From Tyto alba (taxonomy: Eukaryota; Chordata; Aves; Strigiformes; Tytonidae): a DNA stretch of 64,000 bases. The translations under genes and the position numbers were made by a program. Under the pieces are notes generated by a model. That model was not told where the DNA came from, ran no database searches, and saw only the letters and a list, made by a program, of their open reading frames with translations. Below are positions 45,201-58,066 of this stretch, one piece after another. How positions within the stretch are numbered: position 1 is the first letter of the stretch; each line of letters opens with the position of its first letter. The DNA is taken from assembly GCF_018691265.1 (NCBI RefSeq), contig NW_024881283.1:3259731-3323730 (forward strand), in the 5' to 3' direction.

Positions 45201-46734
45201 TACTGTTAGTCTAGGGATGAGAATGGAGGATCCCCTGAGCCTGTAGACAGGCCTAGGTCTAAATTTCACCAGATGTTCATCAGATTAGCTAAATTTCACT
45301 GGGTAGAAAAGCTAATCAGTAAAGGCTAGACCAAGTTACCGCAGCTATAGAAAGCCTGGGTGATCAGCCAGAGGTGAAATCTATTCTTGATGAGACACAA
45401 ACCACTGTGTAGTTTGTCAGACACAGCGATGTGCTCTAAATTAACTGTCCACCCCTTCTTCCTGGCCACTAACAACTCATGCTGTATGCAATCTGTATTT
45501 CGGGAGCGTAATTAGTTCTAGAGTATTAACTACAGTCAGTGTAGTGTTGGATGGAGGGACCCAGATGGGGAGACATCAAGGGCATGTGTTCTCCTTTTCT
45601 TCCAGATGAGAGTTTCTTTTGTTAGTCTGCCCTCTTAAAACAACTGAAACTGGAGAAAAACTGTGAGACGTTGGCCTTAATGTAGGAAGTTTCCCTCAGA
45701 AAGCGTTGGGTGATTGCAGTGTGTTATCTAGAGCAAATGGACTGTCTTGACTTCCTTTTCCTCTTGCACACTGCAGTGCGAGCAGGACCCTCTCTGCTTC
45801 GGAAGTTTAGGCCTACAATTCACAAGCAGAAAGAGGGCATCGTCCCTTGTCTTGTGCACCAGCACAGGGTGCCCAGGCCTGACAGTGTGCAGCTGGGTTT
45901 GAAACCTCATTTTTTTTTCCAGAACTCCTGCTGGCAGGGTACCTCCTGCTGCTGGGGGCTCCCCTGCCTTCAGCTGTGGGTGTAACTCCTTTTGCTCCTT
46001 GCAAGATGAAGCTCTCATAGCCCCGGCTTCGTGTTGTGCATGAAATGGGCAGGTGTTTGGGAGTGCTGCACCCCTAGGCTGGAGTGCCATCCTTCCCGCT
46101 CCGATCCCAGCGCTGCAGTGAGCACCATGCACGCTTTTGGTAGATGCAGGATGTAGCTGAGGGCCTGACTCACTCTTGATGCTCAGCAGCCTTCCTACTA
46201 GGAAGCCCCCCTTTCACACCGGCTGGGGGGCTTTGGACTCCCAGGGCAAGAATGGAGACGTACTTCGGGGCAGTTAGGTCTTTCATTTGTAGCCAGAGAT
46301 CTCTGCCTCAGAATATTCATTGCCATTAAAATGGACTCTCCTGTGTTACTGGCTTCTTTGGGTTCCTGCGTCATTCATAACGCCTTTCTGGGTTATTCAG
46401 TTGTCCTGCAGCAAGAGGGAAGTCCAGTAGCATTGATATTAAGGTGCAAAGTCCCCTGCTTCGCAGCCACTGCCGGATTCTCATTGAAGCAAACAAAGAC
46501 GTAACCTGAAAAAAATCGATGGGATTTGTGTGTCACCCATTGTCTTGGATCTGGTCAAATTGCTTCCTTTTCAAATGCTGTCAGGCCCTGTCTGGGCACT
46601 TCTGTAACAGTTTTTCTGGGCAGAATGGTGTCTGCAGGAATGCATTTTGATGACACGGAGAGTGCCTATAAAGGAGAATAACACTGGCACACATGCCAGT
46701 GCAGTTGTTGCAGTTCAAAAAACAGACTGAAATG

Positions 46735-47185
46735 TTTTGGGCAAGGACCTCTGTAGCTCTTTAATTCAACCTTCCATGTGAAATAGGGATGTCACTAATG
46801 CTAGATGAGGTTAGTTGTGGCTTTATCTAGCCAAGTAGTAAGGATGAGACCCCTGACCCCTCTGGGTTCTTGTCCCAGGGATGCACAGCCCTTCTAGTGA
46901 AAATATTTCACCAATGTCCATCCTGGCTGTCCTGCTTTCCCCGTTTGTGGCTGTTGCCCCTTGTCACACTATTTGCCACTACTGTGAAGAGTCTGCTTCC
47001 ATCCTCTTTGCAGCTTCCTGTCCGACAGCTGCAGGTAGCGATCAGCCTCTGGGCTACCCCAGCCTGGCTCCCTCCCTAGGACGTGCCCCAGGGCTGAGAC
47101 AGTGGTGGCAGTGCCTGTTCTCTGCCAGTGCCTCTCCAGTTCTCCACATCTCTTTTGAGTTGCACATGCTGTTCCAGTTGCAGCA
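46735..47185 (-). mobile_element. Old CR1 LINE fragment
   Basis: The plus strand contains ggctgttgccccttgtcaca, ctgtgaagagtctgcttcca and ctcctttgcagc-like text, matching the reverse complement of the CR1 3' region. Divergence is high, so the borders are approximate. Confidence 0.65.
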
Positions 47186-50100
47186 TCACCAGTACCTAGA
47201 AGAAGGGATATGAACTGTCCTCATTCTGCTGGCCACTCTCCTCTTAGCATAGTTTAGCTTTCCTTATTCAGAAGAGCACGCTGGCGACCTTCTCTGTTGA
47301 GAAAGGCCATAGTCAAACTGGTGCAGCTTTGCTGTTTGGTTGGGAAATTGGGGTATTTATTGCAGCTCTGCATACTGCAGTTGGGTGTCTGGCAGGGTTG
47401 GGGGGCGGGATTACAGGACATGCAAACAGCCAGTTCCTTCTGATAGTGGTGCAGGTTGTGTGCCTTGTCTGATGTGCATTCAACATGCTTTTGTGCACTG
47501 ACCAGTTGTGATTGCCTGGCCCTTAAGGGCTGCCTGAGAAACCTCACACCTCCTTCCTTGCAGAAACCAGTGCCAGGTCTTACCTGTAAAGAAAACCCGA
47601 CAACATTTACTTGTTAAACAACCCACAGTGAATAAAGGGAGCACCCAGAAACACATGTGATCTCTTTTTATAACATGAGTGACTCAGGCAGATGTTATGC
47701 CCATGACCTAAGTGATGCCAGTGCCACAGTACACACCTGGGGAAATCCCATGTGAAACCTGAGCAGAGCAATGCCAGAGCTGCTGCGCTGGCACTGCAGC
47801 AGCAAGAGGGAGTGGGTCCCCATGTGTCCGTCAACACTTTCTTCCCAGGCTGAAGGAGCACAAGAACCGAAGGGGGTTTATAATGCTGCAGAGAGGGCAA
47901 GGAAACTAACTGCCACAGCCTGGATGATTCTTCTGGCTAATGTTTCCCCATACGGAGACTCACACAGCAAAGCAATCCTCATCCTGTTGCTTTGCCCCCT
48001 GCAGCAAAGCTCCACCTCCAGCAGAAGCATTTGAACAAGCACTTGCTGCTCTGCTGGCTCCTGGGCCCTGTATCTGGAAGGAAATGAGAAGCCCAGAGAA
48101 CAGATCTGCCAAGGGTGCTGACCCCCTTGCCAAGCCCAGACCACCTCTGTGACCCTGGCCCAGCAGCAGCTCTGCCCTGGGGCTGCTGCAGGTCAGGGCT
48201 ACCCCAGCTCAGGCCTGTGAGGCACAAGGTGACACAGGAGTGTGACAAGCCCCTGGCCAGGACAGAGCCTCTGCCCTTGTTTCCCTACCACCGCCTGATC
48301 AAGGAAGGGCCACAGGGGTTGGTGTCAAGCTCCAGGGTGCAGCCGGGGCTTGTCTGAGCCATGTCACAAGTGCCAAGAGGGAAGTGAGTCACTCACCTGC
48401 GAGTGAGCGCAGCACCCTCCTTCCTACAGGAGCCGCTTCCCAGGCAGAAGCTCACTGACGGCTCGTCCCTGCTGGTGGCTCTGCTTGTGGCAGGGCCCTG
48501 GTGGGCTGGGGTCTGCTGGGTCAGGTGTTCTGTGGCCCCAAGGTAAGAAGTTCCTTTCCCTTCTGCTTGCTCTCCCAGGGTGCTGGCCTCCCTCCCTGAG
48601 CTCCACAGGTTCCTTCTGCATCTGGGTGTCTCGGGACACAGGCTGGATGCATGTCCCCCCCTGGATCTTTGAGCCATGGCATCTCAGACAGCTCCAAGGG
48701 CGTCAGAGCTATCATTGTCCTCTCCACCCAGGTGTGCTGGGAAGACCTGTGCTCACTCCCTGTGCCCAGCAAGCAGGGATGAGCTTCATGGCATGAGTCA
48801 GGCTAGCGCTGGTGCTGCCTTTGGGGCGGTGGGGATTCGGACTGCCCTTTGCTTGGGTGGCAACAATGACCCAGCTTTGCCTGAATGCTGCAAAGGGAGG
48901 TGAGGAGCCCTGTCATGGAACGTCCTCCTGTGAGGAAGAGGAGGAAATGCTCGGAGCCTCTCAAGGAATGCAGGTCCCTCATCCCACTGGCCATTGCCAG
49001 GCCGGGGGCAGGGGGACAGGGCAGAGCCTGTCCCGGGCAGAGGGCAGGCAGCTGCTGTCAGGAGGTGACTTGCTGCAGCGTGGAGCAAGCGGGAGCAGAG
49101 TGACCCAGCCATGGGCAGCTCAGCAAAGGCATGGTTTTCCCCTCTGGCAGAGCTATGACAGTCTGGGGCCGTGGCATACAAATCCCAATGCAGTGGCCCA
49201 CAGAGCTCACCCCTCTGCCCAGTGTGGCAGGGCTGGACTTGGCCTCCACCTGCCAAAACCAGGCAGGGTCTGCCCTGTTCCCTGCTTCACCCACTGCCAG
49301 CAAGGCAGCCCGGCTCCCAGCAGTGACTTTTCCTGCCAGGCTGGATTATCCCAGCGGCACCACAGTGAGCAGCAGAAGCTGTGCCCTGCCTTTGTAGCTG
49401 TCAAATGGCTACCAGGAAGCATTGCTGCTCACTGCCTCAGAAAGCGTTGTCAGTCGCTGTGGTGGGTGTATTTCCCTGACAAGCAACCCAAGCCCCAGGG
49501 CACATTCCTGCAGAGTTGGTAATAAGGTGGGAACATGTTGTGCTGGGCTCTGAAATGCTCACAGGGGAAAACTACAGAGTTTATTTAGTATTTCTTTCTT
49601 GCAACAAGCAAAAGGAAATTGTGCAGAGGGTGCAAGATGAGTAGTGGAATCTCACAGGCAGTAATGCTTAGCATCAGATCATCAGCTGTTCTGGCTTGAA
49701 AGGGACTTCATGTCCTTTCAAATATCTGTCCTGGCACTCGAGAATGCATCCTGGTGACCAGGACTGACAGGGATCATGCTCACCTGTGTGCTGGTCCTGC
49801 GCGCTGCATGCACCACACACCTCTAAGCCTGGTGGCAGCGGCTGGTGGTTTCTCAAGCTTCATGTTGGTATTTCATCTCATCCTTGTTTACTGCTCTTGT
49901 CACTGAACAAGGCAGTTGACAGTGCACGCAGAGCCTGTTGGCTAAAATGCTGGTCCTCTGCACTCCATGGAGAGCTCTTCTCCGATAATACACTGTGGTT
50001 TTGCTCTTGGAAAGATCTCTCTGGATATTTGCTTATAGCACTGTATTTTCAAAACCAAGAGAGTTCCTGATACCTGCAAAATTTGTATGTGGTCATCAAA

Positions 50101-53100
50101 AGTGGGTATGTTGCCACGGAAACATGCCAGAGGCAGTCTGTGGGTACAAGGAGGCAGTGTGCATGTTTCATGGCAGCGTGCACTTGCCACGAGAGTGCTG
50201 ATATGGTGCCAGAACCAAGGGGAACAGCCTGCTGCTTACCAACCAATTTGCATGAAGTTATCCCCAGAAAATATCATTTGGAAGAGCTGCTCCAGGATCC
50301 AGTATCCTGATATAACAAACTAAAGTACCATTAGTGCTACTTAACAGCATCACATGGGAATCAGTTATAGTAGAAGACATGGGGGGGGGGTTGGGTTATT
50401 AGATTGCAAATTTGCTTGATAAATGTAAAGCCACATTCAAGACTCTTTTTTTAAACTTGGCCTTGCATTCATTCAGTGTTGTCAGACTTTGTGTGCATCC
50501 CCCAAACTGGAAGAGTGCTAAGTAACACTGAGAACAGGGCACTCAAAAACTGTCACGACCACTTAATAAGCCAAGCCACTGCAAACAAAATGCATCTTAA
50601 TACTGGATTCAAAGTCATGTACTTGGAAACAGGCAGCAGTCCCAGGAGAGCAGGGGTCTCCAGAACAGTCCCCAGGCTGGAAGGGGTGCAAGAAATGTGG
50701 GGGATAGTGGGATCTGTCAATGCAAAACAGACACGATGCAGTTCGGGGCTGAGGGGGGAAGGACTGTTCTCACCCTTTCACTATTGCTCTTGTACTGAGT
50801 GCTGAATCTGGGTCCCCGTCTACTTTTCATGCTTTAACTGCAACAGCTGAAAATGGAGATTATGTGGGAGGGAACTCCCCAACTAATTAATAGGAGGCCA
50901 AGTGCAAACCTGGCAAGAGGCCAATCTACATGACCAAGCAGTTCTTCTGGGAATTTCTGTGAATCTCAGTAGCTTGAGGCGTAACCTGTGCACTTGAGGC
51001 AAAGCTGAAAAATCAGTAAAACTGGAGAGCAGCGAAGAGGTACCGGCCAGCACGGATGTGGTCAGGTCCCAGCCGGAGCAGTTAGAGGTGTCCTGACTCC
51101 AGTGGGCATGCTTAAATCAGAAAGAAAAGCTTGTGTCCCGGCTAGAGCTTCCACCCATCAGGTCTCTTTGAGTCTTTCACCACCGAACTTGGTAGGTTTT
51201 TGTTGTTTGGTTCTCCGGGTTTACAAAATATCTTTTTTGCTGAACTTTGGTGACGTGTGTGTGCCTCATCGGGCAGAGCTGACACAGGGCTGAGCAGAGG
51301 AAGGATGAAGATTTCTAACAGTAGTTCCTCCCCAGCCCACAACCTCCTGGGTTTTCATTTCCTCTAAGAACTTGGCTGTGTCAGGACAGCAAGCTTTGTT
51401 TGGCCGTTGCTACAGCCTTTGCAAGCACTCCCCTTCCCTCAGTGATCAGACATCCTCACTGGCTGCTCTTCTCAAAGGCATGGACTGGCTGCCAGCCGAT
51501 CTCATTAGCATGCTTTTATTTTGTTTTTAATTTAAGCTCCCAGAAGCAGTCTTACAGGCATACCTGGGGCTCTGTTTGTTCCATGAAGGGTCAGGTTCCG
51601 TGGTCCATCTTTACAGTGGCTGATGGGGAAGGGGGCAAGAGGGAGGACAGAGGGTGGCGGAGGGAAAGAGACTACCGCAGCTGCCAGCCCAGCACAGATC
51701 TGTAGCATCACCGCAGGAGCCTCATCTCACCCTTCAGGTCACCCTGGCGTGGCCTGAGAGAGATCCTGGCTGTTCCCTGGTCCCCTGCCCCCCACGGCCA
51801 GCCCCCCCCACAGCCCACCCCGCTGTGGCAGCGCAGGGCAGAGCAGGGTTTCCCACCCCACGCAGTGCTGTCGCTGCAGGGCTCCCTCGCACTGGGGGAG
51901 TTTGGGCCTCCGCTCGGCTCGGGTGGTTTCTGAGTCCCTTGGACACCCTGTGCTGTTGCTGTAGGGCACAAGGCTGATCCCGCGGCAGCTCGGGGCGCGT
52001 CCCAGCTGTGGTGCCCGTTGTGGTGTCCATGCAACACCGGGTGCTTTGGAGCGTCCCCCAAGCAGGGCACAGGGCAGCCGGACATCCTGGTTTGTGCAGC
52101 AGTTTGCTGAGCACTTGAGCAACGTCCTGCCAGGCTGGGTGCTCAGCTGGGGCTCCGGGTGGCTGCCAGGCAGCTGGGTGCACAGCCTGCCTCTGCTCAC
52201 ACCTGGGCACCGTGCTGACGGGCCAGGTGCCTCCCTCCACAGAGAAAGGCTGTCTGCATGCTCTGGAGAAGAGCCAGGGAGGAGCTGACTCAGGCAAAGA
52301 AGCCCAGATCAGTGCTGGAGCTTTGTCTGTCCCTGCCTGGGGACACCCAGCCACTGGCATGGACAGAGGGTGGGTTCTGGCACTGCGACGGCTGCCCCAA
52401 CACTATGCAGCCCCTCGCCTCGAGATGCCTGAGGCCAGACAAGCCAAAGGTCAGCATCTCAGCAGAGCAGCGCTGCTGCCATCCACCTCGCCCCCTCTGT
52501 CAGCACCCCATCTCCTCAGCTCATGAGGAGGTTGGCACGTTGCAGCTCAGAGCCAGGGCTCACCAGTCCAACAGCAAAAGCATGACCTGAATGTGTGTGT
52601 CCTAGGGTCTGTGCCAGCTCCTGGCTCTTGGACAAGTTTGGCTGGTGCCCTCAACTGGTGTGGCCCAGGGGCACAACCCTCAGCCTGTCCCAGGTGGCTC
52701 TCCCAAGACATGGCACCACACCATGGGGATCTCTGGTGCTCCTCAGAGCATGGACATAGCCAGGGCCTACCACAGGCTGTTTGACGTAGATGGCATTTCT
52801 TGAGAAGAGCCAGGAGGGCCAGCCTTCCCAGCGGAGCACCAGCGTGGTCTGGTCTCTTCTGCTTCCACTTGGGCTCACGTTGTTCCTCAGTAGCCTTGTT
52901 CTACTGCGTTTCACGCTGAACCCAGTCACCAGACTCAGTGGTTCAGTTCCTGTTGGTGTCTGCAAGTGTGAGGTCTGTGCAGGGCATGGTGCAGATGCTC
53001 CAAGCTCACATCTGCAGTGTGTGCAGGTGTAAGACAGGGGTAAGAGCAGTGTCTGCATGGAGGGCATGTTAACTATCAGCATGGGAGCTACAAATTGGGA

Positions 53101-53697
53101 CTTACATCTTAGCTGGGACCATGTGTACAGGTTTGCTTGTCACTGGTGTCTTCCTGAGCACCCCACCAATTTGCATCACTGTGGTCTTCAGGCTGCCACA
53201 AGTAATGGTGGTCATGATGTGAAGGTGGATGGCAGGAGGCACCTGCCATGCCATGGTATCTCAGTGTCCGTTGAAGGTCCCTGAGATAAAAGGAGACTTG
53301 GAATGGCTAGATTCCTGGGTCTGTTTAGCCCCAACACAAGTGTGAAGGAGACTCTGCTAGGGAATGATTCTGTCCATGGCATATATGAGTTTCCTGGCAT
53401 TTTCTTTCCTCTAAGTTATTAAGTGAAAGTTCTTCTGGCTTCTGCCATTCATCTGTATGGAAGAAGGATGATGAAATGGTGTCTAATCCCAGATCTAACC
53501 AGGGACATGGAGTGAATTCCTATTCTGCCTTTAGAGGAAAATCCAAACTTTGTGCTCTTTCAGGATCATCAGAAAGATATATATTTTGAGGAAACAGCTT
53601 TAAGGACTTTCCAGATCTTTGCCTTTACAGCCTTTTTTTTTGTTGTTTTTTTCTCATTTCCTCTGAGCTGATGTCACACATTTCCTTTTCTCTGCAG

Positions 53698-53780
53698 TCA
53701 CTCTGCAGTCATGCTGCAGTTGCTCCCATTCTGGTGTCCTCCTCTTGAGAGCTGACCGCATGGAGACCTTCCAGCCCCAG
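53698..53780 (+). other. PTAFR: Candidate PTAFR untranslated exon with triplicated acceptor
   Basis: A pyrimidine-rich stretch (tttccttttctctgcag) ends in an acceptor at 53697. It is followed by two further CAG acceptors at 53708 and 53719, part of an 11-base tandem repeat. A donor CCCCAG|gtcaga lies at 53780/53781. A short open frame starts inside (ATG 53759, METFQPQ). I call this only from splice-site shape and position; no coding similarity supports it. Confidence 0.3.
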
Positions 53781-56033
53781 GTCAGAGAAAATAACACTTG
53801 GAAGAAGACCAAACAGCCTCGGTAAAACACTCATCACTGCTCTACTAAAGCTGAAAATGGACATATTGTGCTGAATCCTTTTGACTGTGGTAAGCAGAAA
53901 AATATACTTTATTAGAACTTTTCTTCTTGGAATATATTTTTGCTGATGGCATAGCTTATGTTAGCATGGTTTTTGCACCTTGCAGCCATGAGCCAGAAAA
54001 TTCTCACTGAGAGCACGGCCCATGGGAGAGAGCGTAGACTGGGAGCAGAGTCCACAGTTGCCCCGGTCATGCTCTGCTGTGTAGCTGGTTACTTCCACCT
54101 TTAGTTCTGCATACAGTGGAGTTGATGATAGAACCCAGTTGGGATTATTGGCTGGAGTACTAGCGTACAAGGCAGTGGCTTGGGCTAGAGTTGCTGAGGA
54201 TTTTGGTAATGCAGCCTGCTGCAGCAGAGACCTGGACCCACACTTGCCAGCCCACACCCTGACCACTGTGCCTGTTCTCCCTTCTGCTGGCACGGAGAAT
54301 ATGTACGTGTTTTATACAAAGGGGAACCGCTTCAACAGGAGAAGCTGCGTGAGAACCTCCATATGGTACTCCAGAGCCTAGGGCTTAGGGCATCTCACAA
54401 GCACACAGGAGATGTGAGCTCAAGTTCCTCAGGCTGAAGAGGGAAGTAGATATTGAGTAAATTTAGCGGGGAATGGTGCCATGATCTCTTCTAGCTGTAT
54501 TTTGTAGAATATCTGGCTTGACAAGCGAGAAGGGAAAAACAAGTCTCTTGTGATTCCCTGAAGGACCTGGGCATCGGCACTGCCCAGACTACTCATGCAA
54601 AGACAGATGAGCTCCACCAAGTTCTGTTGGTACCAGGAAATGGCACTGCCATCTCCCACAGCCCACCTTTGCCAGAGATTTCTAGGCGACTTAAAAACGT
54701 AGAGCATGTCCTCGCATTCTTCTTTCCAAGTCGGATTGCAGCCCCTTAGCTCAAACCCATCTTTTGTGCAGGGCTTTGCAGTGGAGGCAGATGTGCAGTT
54801 TCTCTCTCCCTTTCACCCCATCTGCTAAATCTGGCAGCTGGTGAGCAGGCCTGGGGACCCCACCAGTAAAGCTCACCAGAGCTCCTGGGTGAAGTTTGGA
54901 GGCTGCCATGCCCATGGACAGCACCAGAAATTGAGGGGTGGATGGACAGTGACCCACAGCACAGACTAAAGGGACTTTGTGAATAACAGTTGTGCCTATG
55001 TATCGGATGTGGGCACTTCTCCTCATGAATTCTGCTAGTGGGATGCATAACCTTTCTCTTTGCCCTCCCCAACTCTTGGTATATTCAGGTTTGGTGCTAC
55101 AGTGATAGAGCACCTTTCATTGCAGAGTCCATCCCCAAGCACCAGAACTATTTGCTGAAGTTGGCAGATAGTCAGAACAGTGGGCTTACTCTGCAGACTT
55201 CAAAAAACCTTAATTTCTCTAATGATCTTAGGTGATTAGGACTTTTTTTTTCTTATTCTAACATAAAAAAGGTGTATCAAACACAAAGCTCTCCACTACT
55301 TTCTCTTGCCCCTGTACAGCCTCATCCCTCCCCTGAATGTCTGCATCTGCAAGGTGCCCTCCTGAGCTGGGAGATGCAAACCCTTCCAACTGGTGCATGT
55401 CCTTACCAGGGATGGGCCCTCAGTGGATGGGAGAGCTGGGCTTAGACACGGACATTTATTTAAGACCATGTTGTGACAATATCACTTCTCATATATAGAC
55501 AGTTCCATGAGATGACCAGTAGGACTTGCCCTGGGTCCTGCATGAATCAAAGGGAGAACAGGGAACAGAGCACGGGCCCCTGCCAGCTCTGGGACCTCTC
55601 CACAGGGCAGCAGGGAGTGACACGTCACTTCTCAGGGATGTGCCAGACCTCTGTGGCCAGACCCCATGGCGGCACAGCCCAGGCAATCCTCACCTCTGGG
55701 TTACCACCACCTGAACCAGCTCCTGCCTTTTAGAGGTCAGTGGGTTCTCAGCAGGGTGACAGAGATCAAGGTGAAAGAGAACAGATACATGTGTCACCTG
55801 GCCAACTACTAGTACTGCTACAGCTACTTGTTAATTTACATGGAACATGGCTGAAAGATTGAGTTTAAATACCCTAGGCTAAAGCCAAGGCATGAAGCAG
55901 AACCCCTATGGTCACAGACAGCTGAAGATGAAAGGCGGGGTTTGGCTTAGCAATGGCATCATACCAACCAGCTCATTTTAGGCTTTGTATTTTCAGGTAA
56001 GAAAAAAAGCTACGTCAGGAAATTCTGCTTCAG

Positions 56034-57116
56034 ACGTGCCCAATCAGCATCATGATGTCTGGAAAGGGTAACAGTGGTACTGAAGGCAGTGCTGATTCCT
56101 ACATTTCATGTCACATAGACTCTGAGTTTCGCTACAACCTCTTCACTGTTTTCTACAGCATCATTTTCATTCTGGGATTTGTTGCCAACTGCTACGTGCT
56201 CTGGATTTTCAGCCGTATTTACCCCATTAAAAAACTCAATGAAATCAAGATATTCATGGTGAACCTGACAGTAGCTGACCTGCTCTTCTTGGTTACGATG
56301 CCAATGTGGATTGTTTACTATCACCACCATGGAGACTGGATCATGCCCGAGTCCCTCTGTAATGTGGCTGGTTGTTTATTTTTTGTTAACACCTACTCCT
56401 CTGTTGCCTTTCTGATGGTCATCACATACAACCGTTACCAAGCTGTGACTAATCCCATTAAAGCTGCTCAGTTTACCACCCAGAGAAGGGGTATCTACTT
56501 ATCAGCAGCTATCTGGATCATAATAGTGGGCAGCGCTCTGTATTACCTTTTTGACAATAATACTAATCAGGAGGAGGTTGATTCGAAGAATTTCACGAGG
56601 TGCTTTGAGCGCTATGACTCTTCTAGCAGTGTTTCAGCTGTTCTCGCCATTCATGTCATCATCTGCATCCTCTTCTATATCATTTTCCTTTTCATACTAG
56701 GCTGGAACATCATCATTATCAGGACCCTGTTCTCCAAATCAGTGCAGCCACGGAAGAGTACACAGGTCAAGCAAAGGGCGCTCTGGATGGTCTGCACGGT
56801 GCTGGCTGTATTCATCATAAGCTTTGTACCTCATCACATAGTGCACCTGCCCTGGACCCTGACTGTTCTGGAGCAGTGGAAGAAGGAAAATTGCCAGTTG
56901 CGCCAGCAACTCAATGATGCTCACCAGGTGACTTTGTGCCTCTTGAGTACGAACTGTGTGTTGGACCCTATCATCTACTGCTTCCTCACAAAGAAGTTCC
57001 AGAAGCATCTTTCAGAAAACCTGAAAAGCATGAAAGGCAGTCGCAAGTGCTCCAGGCAAACCACAGACACAGTGATTGAGGGCACCATTCACCAAGAGGA
57101 TGCCATTAGGATCTAG
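56034..57116 (+). other. PTAFR: PTAFR coding exon, 5' border
   Basis: A splice acceptor aattctgcttcag ends at 56033, 18 bases before the first ATG. This agrees with the family pattern of one coding exon preceded by untranslated exons. A second candidate acceptor (tgtattttcag, 55996) is directly followed by gtaag. Confidence 0.7.
56052..57116 (+). CDS. PTAFR: Platelet-activating factor receptor
   Basis: A class A G-protein-coupled receptor for the lipid mediator PAF, expressed on leukocytes and platelets and signalling through Gq/Gi. The uninterrupted frame is 354 residues (human 342). It shows an extracellular N-terminus (1-28) leading into DSEFRY and seven membrane segments (about 30-53, 64-88, 103-126, 148-167, 196-220, 243-264, 291-311). 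The TM2 sodium-site Asp is in NLTVAD (D76). The TM3 motif is NRY (127-129) instead of DRY, and the TM7 motif is DPIIY (305-309) instead of NPxxY; the family shares both deviations. C103 and C184 can form the ECL1-ECL2 disulfide, N180 sits in an NFT glycosylation site, and the tail is Ser/Thr-rich. The N-terminus is longer than human by about a dozen residues, and two adjacent ATGs leave the start uncertain by one residue. The coding exon is intact. Confidence 0.96.
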   Translation: MMSGKGNSGTEGSADSYISCHIDSEFRYNLFTVFYSIIFILGFVANCYVLWIFSRIYPIKKLNEIKIFMVNLTVADLLFLVTMPMWIVYYHHHGDWIMPESLCNVAGCLFFVNTYSSVAFLMVITYNRYQAVTNPIKAAQFTTQRRGIYLSAAIWIIIVGSALYYLFDNNTNQEEVDSKNFTRCFERYDSSSSVSAVLAIHVIICILFYIIFLFILGWNIIIIRTLFSKSVQPRKSTQVKQRALWMVCTVLAVFIISFVPHHIVHLPWTLTVLEQWKKENCQLRQQLNDAHQVTLCLLSTNCVLDPIIYCFLTKKFQKHLSENLKSMKGSRKCSRQTTDTVIEGTIHQEDAIRI

Positions 57117-58024
57117 TTCTGCACTGTTCTGACTGCAGATAGAGATGCATGAATTAGTTACTCATCTTTTCTCAAGAAGAGGCAGGGAGGGACACAACAG
57201 AAGACCAGGATTTCCTTTTTCCCATTAGACAAAAGAATGGACACTCATTTATTCGATCACATGCAACTGGCAGAACTGGAACCTGTAGTAATCTGGCAGA
57301 ATGGCACCTTCTGTCTGGGCTGATGTTCTCATGGGCACTGAGAACAGCTCAGACAATCTGCTTTTACATGAAAGAAATGTGCCATTAGTCTCTGCAGTGA
57401 GCAGCTAGAAGTGCACTGGAATCACCCATTGTGTCAGCCCGGATAGCACCATCCCTGGTCCTTTGCCTGCCCAGCTCCCACAAAGAATCCAGTATCAGAG
57501 CTGTAAAACACTTCTAAAAGACCTGGAAGAACAGGCTGGGCTGCTAGTATCAAGTGACTTTTCTAAGCAGCTTGAATGGTTCTCTGAAGAGAGTCTGAGT
57601 TGAAGAAGCTCTTGAGTGACTAGAAGGGATGTAGACCGAGGAGTTCCTCAAATGCCATCAGAGATCTGCACCTGTGATCCCTTCTTACCTACCCACGTGG
57701 TCTGCTGGGGTCCATACCTGACAGCTGTCTGGGACTGTTATGAACTTTTGCCTTTGCTCCCAGCTCTTGAAACAGTCAAATAACTGGACTAGTGGACAAG
57801 AAGAGAAATTGGCAGTGCCTCAGTCCCCCTGCCCAGATCAGCATTATGTCCAAACGGGACAATTGTCTGCCCTGGCTTCTTGTATGATAGCAGAACTGGC
57901 AAACCAGTGGCCTCTTGCATTCAGTTTAGTAATTTTTGGCTGTCTGCATGTGTCTGTGGAAATCCAATCTCACTTTGGAGGCTCCAGATAACAGCAGATT
58001 ATTGTCAGCACGGGCATTACGATA

Positions 58025-58066
58025 AAAAAAACCCAAACAAACAAACCAACCAAAACAAACAAAATG
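58025..58066. repeat. (AAAC)n-rich simple repeat
   Basis: An A-rich stretch with repeated aaac/aacc units. A similar one is at 34446-34482 in DNAJC8 intron 4. Low-complexity DNA. Confidence 0.8.

Larger units (their letters stand above)
42290..56033. other. DNAJC8-PTAFR interval; probable home of PTAFR untranslated exons
   Basis: About 13.7 kb without a recognisable protein-coding exon. It contains an old CR1 (46735-47185), a G run (50381-50390), a GC-richer block (about 47.9-49.5 kb and 51.7-52.8 kb) with long but featureless open frames, and a candidate untranslated exon (53698-53780). PTAFR in mammals has untranslated 5' exons far upstream, so some of this is probably PTAFR transcription unit. 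Confidence 0.55.

Noticed and set aside
48812..49522. 236-codon plus-strand frame in the GC-rich intergenic block
   Set aside because: No start context, domain, splice pattern or promoter supports it. Similar lengths occur in other frames of the same block, as expected from base composition.
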